Shown one piece after another: positions 62,183 through 64,000 of a stretch of 64,000 bases of DNA. The number at the start of each line of letters is the position of its first letter. Position 1 is the first letter of the stretch. Under the pieces are notes generated by a model. It was not told where the DNA came from and did no database searches. It saw only the letters and a list, made by a program, of their open reading frames with translations. This DNA comes from Acanthornis magna (lineage: Eukaryota > Chordata > Aves > Passeriformes > Acanthizidae), in the NCBI GenBank assembly GCA_036785705.1, contig JAWUZG010000970.1:1832501-1896500 (forward strand), given 5' to 3'. A program made the position numbers and the translations under genes.

Positions 62183-62628
62183 GTTTTTATGTATTTTATG
62201 TATTTCCACTTAGTTTTGAGTGATGGGCAGCAACGTCCATGGAAATGGTGTTTACGTATTTATTGTACCCGCATTTTCTTGGATGTGAAAGTGTACTTTT
62301 TAAAAACATATTTAAAATTACCTTGGATTTCTTTTTGCCAAGAGCAAGAATGCGACCACTTTTACAAAAGAAAACCTGTGTCTTGCTGCCTTTGTTCCAG
62401 CTGAGTGCCATATACAAGGTGCCAACTCATCCTAAGTACATAAACTGAGGCTGTCCATTCATAATGAAATGCGTGTGGCTTAAAGTGCTCCTGCCCACCA
62501 TTCCTGTCCCTCAGGTATGTGGATGCACTATTCTAAGATTTCTCTCTTCTTTCTCATGAATCGTATGGGGAACAAAGATAAGCTGAATTCTTCTTGCTCT
62601 TTCTAATCTTTGTTTTGGAACTGGGTGC
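62183..62628 (+). other. Probable HSBP1L1 3' UTR / proximal downstream flank
   Basis: AT-rich sequence after the HSBP1L1 stop with no further recognisable exon. The 3' end of the transcript cannot be placed; the nearest AATAAA hexamers are at 62720 (inside the LTR-like element) and 63335. Confidence 0.5.
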
Positions 62629-62789
62629 TGTAAGGGTTCAGCCAGTCCCCCCAGGGGGTGGATGGCTAAGACTCCATCCACCGCTAGACTCTTAGTATCT
62701 ATATAAGAAAAGAATTTTTAATAAACGCCCTCTTGCTACTTCCATCGGTGCTCCGCCTGTTTCGATTTATCTGCGAGCTCACAGCAACA
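62629..62789 (+). mobile_element. Short solo LTR-like element
   Basis: About 161 bp starting TGTAAGGGTTCAGCC and ending CAGCAACA. It contains a TATA box (CTATATAAG, about 62699), an AATAAA (62720-62725) about 20 bases later, and a U5-like TTTCGATTTATCTGCGAGC. A 9-bp perfect hairpin (GGTGGATGG with CCATCCACC) lies in the first half. The order TATA, polyadenylation signal, then U5 is that of a retroviral LTR on the plus strand. It is short for an LTR and may be 5' truncated; no clear target-site duplication was found. No retroviral gene is present. Confidence 0.6.
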
Positions 62790-64000
62790 CAGGTATACTA
62801 ACCTAGCTGAGAATCCTCGCTGGTATAAATGTATGTACATCTGCTTTTAAACCTGCTACAGCTTCCCAGTGTGGCTCAGAACCCACCTGTCACATACACT
62901 CACCCCAAACAGCAGTAAATTGTAGTCACTTTATATTATAAAATCATGCTACATTTCAGGATTCTGTGCTGGATTTTGATTGAGTCTGTTGCAAATGCCA
63001 CCCCCTTCCCTGATGGATGCCTGACTCCATGTTTTTAGCATTTATGAGGCAGCACTGCTTCCGTGTTCTGTAGATGCAAGTGATGTTGTCTTCCAGTTGT
63101 TGAACACTTTCCTGATTCAAATTGAGATGTATCAACTATTCTTGTCACTGAAGCTGCTTACCCAGTGAAAGACAGGAATGTCTGTAAATATTCTGAAATT
63201 ATATAGGTATCTATTCATTCTGATGCCTTTTGCATAAGCTACACAATAATTTTCAGAAATACAGAAAGACAATCCACAAAGATGTATTTAACTGTACAGA
63301 GATCTTCCCATCTCCATGCTGAATCACATTCATGAATAAATCACTAACCTACTTATTCACTGTATCTCTGCAGCACTGAAATGAGGATGTGTTCAAGAAA
63401 GATTAAAGGCAGAAGAGCACTCCAGTGACTCTGAGACTTTACAATCAAGTGTCGCATTCACAAAAAACTTTAAGGGAAAACAAACATGTTTGCATCATGT
63501 CATGATGGAATCTTGAATTTTTTTTTTTTAAACTATTGCCCCAGGAAAAAAGTAGAAAGCTGGGTTTATTCATCTAAATGGGGAACTGTATTTCCTGAAG
63601 CTGAAAAAGAACTGTTAGTTTCAGAGAAGGCAAAGCCACTATTTTGGATAGAAAACTATATCCTATATAGTGAACTTACCCTATCACAATTTAATGTATG
63701 AAAATGTATTTATTTTAATATTAAAATAGTAAGGCTTGTTGCCTTTTTAGCTTAAATGTTCTTAGAATAACAAGATCCTTCTATGACAAATCTTATTTGC
63801 ATGTACCATTTTGTTGCTTCTTTAAATGTTTTACATCACAAAATGCACTTTATTTGACATTACCACAAAGGTCCCTTTGCAAAACTTCAGAGGTCAAATA
63901 ACATAAACCATTCTGTACTAAAAAAAATGGCTGTATTTGCAGACTACAGCTGCTCAGTTGCTGCTCTCTTCACAAGGCCACCCAAAGCTGCACACACCAG
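62790..64000. other. Right flank, no gene recognised
   Basis: AT-rich sequence with chance frames only. In human the next gene to the right is TXNL4A, convergent with HSBP1L1, but no TXNL4A coding sequence is visible here. Confidence 0.65.
63335..63340 (+). terminator. Candidate polyadenylation signal downstream of HSBP1L1
   Basis: AATAAA about 1.15 kb past the HSBP1L1 stop. It is one of several possible sites; assignment to the gene is inference only. Confidence 0.25.

Overview
This window is vertebrate nuclear DNA, most likely from a bird. It is AT-rich and non-coding over most of its length, has two CpG islands, and carries several CR1 LINE fragments with typical avian CR1 3' ends and two LTR-like elements. 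Two protein-coding genes can be reconstructed exon by exon: SLC66A2 (PQLC1) on the minus strand and HSBP1L1 on the plus strand. The two are neighbours and divergent on human 18q23 as well, which supports both calls.

Layout. 1-8129: an SLC66A2 intron, with the terminal exon(s) beyond the left edge. 8130-8346: SLC66A2 coding exon 4. 8347-35887: a 27.5 kb intron holding a nest of CR1 copies at about 25.2-27.6 kb. 35888-35941: a 54-bp coding exon 3. 39849-39982: coding exon 2. 48980-49182: coding exon 1 with the start codon, preceded by a 5' UTR with a short upstream ORF, a probable 5'-UTR intron and a non-coding first exon, all in a CpG island (about 49.0-50.05 kb). A CR1 3' end abuts the island at about 50.06-50.33 kb. 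50.3-60.8 kb: intergenic DNA with a 64-nt near-perfect hairpin (53878-53941) and an ERVL-like LTR (54512-55025). About 60.79-61.24 kb: a second CpG island with HSBP1L1 exons 1 and 2. 62070-62182: HSBP1L1 exon 3 and stop. 62.6-62.8 kb: a short LTR-like element, then AT-rich flank to the right edge.

The strongest non-routine observation is that HSBP1L1 intron 2 is not GT-AG. It begins ATATCCT and ends in AC, with a TCTTTAAC branch-point-like motif just upstream. This is the signature of a U12-dependent AT-AC intron, and splicing there restores the family motif LRMEEMG and a 74-residue protein. I found no tRNA, rRNA, CRISPR or prokaryotic gene, and no evidence of an undescribed multi-gene system. 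Most other open reading frames are short chance frames in introns or intergenic DNA.
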